This document shows positions 60,908 through 64,000 of a stretch of 64,000 bases of DNA, in pieces. The stretch spans positions 38,120-102,119 of the forward strand of contig NZ_RZHG01000012.1 in NCBI RefSeq assembly GCF_003989795.1. Reading direction: 5' to 3'. The number at the start of each line of letters is the position of its first letter. The first letter of the stretch is position 1. This DNA is from Vreelandella andesensis (GTDB lineage: Bacteria > Pseudomonadota > Gammaproteobacteria > Pseudomonadales > Halomonadaceae). The notes beneath the pieces were generated by a model, which saw only the letters and a program-made list of their open reading frames with translations, was not told the DNA's origin and did not search any database. A program made the translations under genes and the position numbers.

Positions 60908-61707
60908 CGATCGAAGCCCGCCACCTTCACTTTCACTACGACAACGAGACAGTGCTCAACGATTTGTCGCTTTCGATCATACCGGGCGAAATCACGGCGC
61001 TCGTAGGACCGAACGGATCAGGTAAATCAACGTTGCTTAAGGCCCTGTCGCGAATTCTGCGTCCACAAAGCGGCGAAGTGCTGTTGGAAGGTAAGCCGAT
61101 TCAATCTTGGTCAGCACGGGCTGTCGCCCGCAGGTTGGCCTTGTTGCCACAATCTCCCGAAGCCCCCATGGGGCTTAGCGTGCGCGATCTCGCAGGCTAT
61201 GGGCGCCACCCCTGGCGCCGGGCCTTTCAAGGCTCGGGTCCAGAGGATCGCGCGGCGGTGGATCGAGCGCTGGGACTCACCGGGATGACGTCGTTTGCCG
61301 ACCGCATGCTGGGATCCCTGTCGGGTGGCCAGAGACAGCGCGCGTGGATTGCCATGGCGCTGTCGCAGGAGACCGATGTGTTGATGCTTGACGAGCCAAC
61401 CAGTTTTTTGGATATGGCTCATCAGGTTGAGTTGATGCAGCTTGTCGAGAGGCTGAATGTCGAAGAGGGCCGAACGATTGTCATTGTACTCCACGATCTC
61501 AATCAGGCCGCGAGAATCGCGCATCGCATGGTTGTGCTTAATCAAGGATCAATTGCCGCCGACGGCAAGCCAGCGGAGGTAATGACGGCGCAGATGCTGC
61601 GCCGGGTTTTCGGGGTCGAATCAGACCTCATCTCAGACCCGCGTAGGGGAACCCCTCTGTGTTTACCTTATGCCGCCTATTTCAGCGGGCCCGATCTCGA
61701 ACCCTGA
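60904..61707 (+). CDS. Iron-siderophore ABC transporter ATPase (FecE/FhuC type)
   Basis: A 267-residue ATPase with Walker A GPNGSGKSTLL (about 35-45), signature LSGGQRQRAWIAMAL, Walker B VLMLDEPTSFLDMAHQ and switch IVIVLHDLNQAARI. It completes the importer: receptor, binding protein, two permeases, ATPase. No siderophore biosynthesis genes are in the window, so it may take up siderophores from other organisms. Confidence 0.94.
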   Translation: MTIEARHLHFHYDNETVLNDLSLSIIPGEITALVGPNGSGKSTLLKALSRILRPQSGEVLLEGKPIQSWSARAVARRLALLPQSPEAPMGLSVRDLAGYGRHPWRRAFQGSGPEDRAAVDRALGLTGMTSFADRMLGSLSGGQRQRAWIAMALSQETDVLMLDEPTSFLDMAHQVELMQLVERLNVEEGRTIVIVLHDLNQAARIAHRMVVLNQGSIAADGKPAEVMTAQMLRRVFGVESDLISDPRRGTPLCLPYAAYFSGPDLEP

Positions 61708-61806
61708 CTTTCGACTTCACATCATGTTTAGTGCTTTCATGGCGCGCCTTTAGCGATTTGAAGTCGCCTGTCTTTTTCCTGTATTTGCCACGTTCGAGGT
61801 GTAGCC

Positions 61807-62350
61807 GTGCAAAAGGGATCTGAAAGGAATGAAAGTAGTTATGCCTCATCGGCCACCGAAACCACCTCGCCACCGAACCGATGGCTGAATCGCACCGTCG
61901 TTGGCACTGGCATCACCAGCGCGCTGGGTGATTTCTGCTAAGAGACCACCACCGTTATCCTGCCGGGCTTGCTGGCGGTGCTGGGCGTCCCTGCCGCTGC
62001 GCTCGGCATTATCGAAGGCATCGCCGACGCGGTGGCCGCTTTCACCAAGATGTTCTCAGGTTACATCGCCGACAAATTGGGGCATCGCAAGCTTCTGGTG
62101 CTGGCCGGTTATGGCCTGACGCCGGTGGGACAGGTGCTGATCGCCCTGGCCGTCGGATGGCCTTTGCTGTTGCTTGGCCGCGTCGTGTCCTGGTTCGGTA
62201 AACGGTTGCGTGGCCCGCTGCGTGACGCCATCGTGATACAGGCTGTGTCTCCGGAAACACGTGGCCGCGTCTTCGACTTTCACCGCGCCGCCGACAGTAT
62301 TGGTGCGGTCGCCGGTCCGCTGCTGGGGGTCGCCTTGCTGGGGTGGGCGC
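61807..62350 (+). pseudogene. MFS transporter pseudogene (internal stop and truncated)
   Basis: A frame from GTG 61807 reads LNRTVVGTGITSALGDFC, then an in-frame TAA (61939-61941), then continues ETTTVILPGLLAVLGVPAAA through SGYIADKLGHRKLLVLAGYGLTP and PETRGRVFDFHRAADSIGAV. The MFS family pattern is GDFGHETTTV, so the stop is an internal mutation. Homology ends near 62350, losing the second half of the protein. The gene is not functional unless the stop is suppressed. Confidence 0.85.
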
Positions 62351-62434
62351 AGCGAGGCACTCATCGACCGCGACTCCAAACGCAAGGAGTCTGCGGAGCA
62401 GCTCTACGCCCGCGTCAACCAGCGCGCTATCTGA
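62351..62434 (+). pseudogene. 3' fragment of an unrecognised gene fused to the MFS remnant
   Basis: In a frame shifted from the MFS remnant, the sequence encodes SEALIDRDSKRKESAEQLY then ARVNQRAI and stops. The codon use looks genuine, and the next small frame starts 14 bases later with a proper ribosome site. It seems to be the tail of a gene brought next to the MFS remnant by a deletion. I do not recognise the family. Confidence 0.4.
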
Positions 62435-62447
62435 CTGGAGTCATCAC

Positions 62448-62555
62448 ATGGCCACTCAGCAAGATTCTCAGGCACCTAGCGTTTCCAAGTGCATGAGACT
62501 GCTATGTATATGCATAGGTGCTAAAAGACCGCTAAGGGTCGACATCGATCATTAA
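62448..62555 (+). pseudogene. Truncated small gene next to the integrase
   Basis: CTGGAG precedes an ATG opening a 35-codon frame that begins MATQQDSQAPSVSKCMRLL. The first 14 residues look like a normal gene start; the rest (CICIGAKRPLRVDIDH) looks like non-coding DNA, and an AT-rich palindrome CTATGTATATGCATAG lies there. It is probably a gene cut by the insertion that carries the integrase. Confidence 0.4.
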
Positions 62556-62623
62556 CTAACCTTAGTACATTACGAGCGTGAATTGAGCCATTCTTTGACC
62601 TCCACCAGATGGAGGATCTTGCC

Positions 62624-63244
62624 ATGAACTTTTCGACTGAAATCTCCTTTACTCCTTGGAATAAAGGCAAGTTGGTTGGGCAGAAGGCACCACTGCGTCT
62701 TAGAGATATCTGGGCCATCCTTGTTCGCCTACAGCTTGCCAAAAAAACGAGAGACCTCGCCCTCTTCAATTTAGCCATCGATAGCAAATTACGGGGCTGC
62801 GACCTCGTAAATTTGCGAGTACGGGATATAGCACATGGTGCGTGTATATCCCCACGGGCCATTGTGATGCAGCAAAAAACGCAGCGACCCGTCCAGTTCG
62901 AAATAACCGAGCAAACTCGTATCACTATTATGGACTGGATACAGCTTGCTCAACTCAGAAACGAAGACTTCTTGTTTCCCAGCCGAATCAACAGCGCAAA
63001 GCATCTCTCCACGCGCCAATATGCCCGTATCGTGAAAGCCTGGGTCACCGAAATAGGTTTAGATGCCTCAACCTATGGCACGCACACGATGCGTCGTACA
63101 AAAGCGTCGCTGATATACCGTCGCACGAAAAACTTGAGGGCAGTGCAATTACTTCTGGGTCATACGAAGCTGGAAAGCACCGTCAGATATCTAGGGATAG
63201 AGGTAGATGATGCTTTGGAAATGGCAGAACAGACAGAAGTTTGA
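62624..63244 (+). CDS. Small tyrosine recombinase/integrase
   Basis: A 206-residue tyrosine recombinase of the compact stand-alone integrase type. The catalytic set is complete: Arg57 (SKLRGCDL), Lys85 (QQKTQRP), His154 and Arg157 (HTMRR), His180 (LLGHTK) and Tyr189 (VRYLG). It has only a short N-terminal arm. The start at 62624 has GGAGG eight bases upstream; an ATG five codons earlier is less suitable. Attachment sites were not identified. A short hairpin AACGACGG/CCGTCGTT (63253-63279) follows the stop. Confidence 0.93.
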   Translation: MNFSTEISFTPWNKGKLVGQKAPLRLRDIWAILVRLQLAKKTRDLALFNLAIDSKLRGCDLVNLRVRDIAHGACISPRAIVMQQKTQRPVQFEITEQTRITIMDWIQLAQLRNEDFLFPSRINSAKHLSTRQYARIVKAWVTEIGLDASTYGTHTMRRTKASLIYRRTKNLRAVQLLLGHTKLESTVRYLGIEVDDALEMAEQTEV

Positions 63245-63440
63245 TAGGGACAAACGACGGCCCATATCGGTCCGTCGTTACCCAGCCAAACATGGCCTGT
63301 TAGCACTCACGCATACAGGCTCAAAGCCTCCCACTGTGGGTTAATAATGCTTTAGCTTAGGGATGGAATCGAGCTTTCTCGATCATAGAAAACCGAATCG
63401 ATGCAGGATAAGAAGAAAGCAAGGTACAGTTGATAAACAT

Positions 63441-63459
63441 TATGTAATAACATAACATT
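63441..63459. promoter_or_regulatory. Candidate Zur operator
   Basis: TATGTAATAACATAACATT matches 16 of 19 positions of the gammaproteobacterial Zur-box core AATGTTATAATATAACATT. It sits in a larger imperfect palindrome (63438-63459) about 58 bases upstream of the His-rich outer-membrane gene. Zur-Zn would repress that gene when zinc is plentiful. The consensus is from memory of published motifs; binding is inferred. Confidence 0.65.
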
Positions 63460-63517
63460 CAATTCCTTAGCTTTTTCCCGCAACCTTTCTTCCTCGAAAA
63501 CACTCCGGAATTTTTGC

Positions 63518-64000
63518 ATGCCTAGCTTTCCTTTTATGCTCACTTCGCTCGCCAGCGCCCTGCTCATGGCAACACCTTCATGGGCCGCAGATAATCATCA
63601 GGGCCACGACCATCACGACCATGCGTCTGAACATGCTGACAACGGCCACAAGGATCAGCAATTCAACCTGGATATTTCCCTGACGCTGGAAGGCATCTAC
63701 CACAACCGCTTTTCCGGTGAAGCGCATTCACCTGCCGGTTTTGGCCACGGCGGGCACGATGACCACGGGCATGACGATCATGGCCACGGACACGAAGGCC
63801 ACGCACTGAAAGATGGCTTTAACCTGGGCCATTCGGAAGTTGTTGTGCAAGGCAGCAGCCACTACTTGAATGGTACGGCTGTGGTTTCCCTCAGCGAAGA
63901 CGATATCGAGCTGGAAGAAGCTTACCTCAGCACGCGCCAACTGCCTGCCGACCTGACGCTAAAGGCTGGTAAATTCCTTTCTGACGTAGGCTATATCAAT
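63518..64000 (+). CDS. His-rich outer-membrane protein, zinc-related (partial, 3' end outside)
   Basis: The frame is open to the window edge, showing 161 residues. A signal peptide ends near ATPSWA. The mature start is rich in His and Asp (DNHQGHDHHDHASEHADNGH, then a second cluster HGGHDDHGHDDHGHGHEGH at about 77-95). Between and after them are beta-strand-like segments (FNLDISLTLEGIYHNRFSG, EEAYLSTRQLPADLTLKAGKFLSDVGYIN) like outer-membrane porins or receptors. The His clusters and the upstream Zur box point to zinc acquisition. A weak GGAA precedes the ATG. Confidence 0.75.
   Translation, partial: MPSFPFMLTSLASALLMATPSWAADNHQGHDHHDHASEHADNGHKDQQFNLDISLTLEGIYHNRFSGEAHSPAGFGHGGHDDHGHDDHGHGHEGHALKDGFNLGHSEVVVQGSSHYLNGTAVVSLSEDDIELEEAYLSTRQLPADLTLKAGKFLSDVGYIN

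Noticed and set aside
63352..63567. Minus-strand frame of 71 codons across the Zur-box region
   Set aside because: It covers the promoter and signal-peptide start of the His-rich gene; no ribosome site and no homology.

Overview
The window reads as a chromosomal segment of a halophilic gammaproteobacterium, most likely Halomonadaceae (Halomonas/Vreelandella). The gene order rpsF-rpsR-(membrane protein)-rplI-dnaB, the PrkA-YeaH-SpoVR trio, a HiPIP, a short-form IlvD and a complete RecBCD locus all fit that group. Species cannot be fixed from sequence reading alone.

Layout. 1-8.5 kb: end of a photolyase-like gene, a DCC-family protein, two small hypotheticals, then a minus-strand block rnr-rlmB and rpsF-rpsR-DUF2232-rplI, dnaB. 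8.8-9.3 kb: three near-identical tRNA-Leu(CAG) genes separated by short tandem repeats. 9.5-19.6 kb: secreted or membrane-anchored nuclease, stand-alone AsnC sensor domain, HiPIP, the prkA-yeaH-spoVR operon, threonine aldolase and 2,4-dienoyl-CoA reductase. 19.9-31.6 kb: scattered single genes (EamA exporter, GNAT-nitrilase fusion, ATL protein, AGCS symporter, TVP38 protein, a phosphoesterase-like/glycosyltransferase fusion, YjbQ, lipocalin, tartrate/D-malate dehydrogenase, hemerythrin, AstE). 31.8-37.4 kb: a polar amino-acid ABC transporter with two duplicated binding proteins and an isoaspartyl-dipeptidase-like protein. 37.5-43.7 kb: TraX, purE-purK, a small HTH protein, ChrA, IlvD. 43.9-53.9 kb: recC-MNT-recB-recD. 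53.9-63.2 kb: an accessory stretch with a 47-codon gene, a decayed IS1380-type element, a Fur-box-preceded siderophore receptor and ABC importer, an MFS pseudogene, gene fragments and a lone small integrase. The last 0.5 kb starts a His-rich outer-membrane protein behind a strong Zur-box match.

How parts work together. RecB, RecC and RecD form the DNA end-processing nuclease, with a minimal nucleotidyltransferase translated from inside the same operon. The TonB receptor, periplasmic protein, two FecCD-type permeases and an ATPase form one iron-siderophore import route. AstE, the amino-acid ABC importer and the dipeptidase-like protein sit together and suggest scavenging of basic amino acids or peptides. 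PurE and PurK are consecutive purine enzymes.

The most unusual points are: the MNT-fold gene inside the recCBD operon; a glycosyltransferase fused to a phosphoesterase-like domain that has lost its metal ligands; an in-frame 15-bp repeat array in recD; several degenerate 12-17 bp tandem arrays in intergenic DNA; an IadA homologue without the first metal-binding histidine; and the Zur-box/His-rich outer-membrane gene at the right edge.
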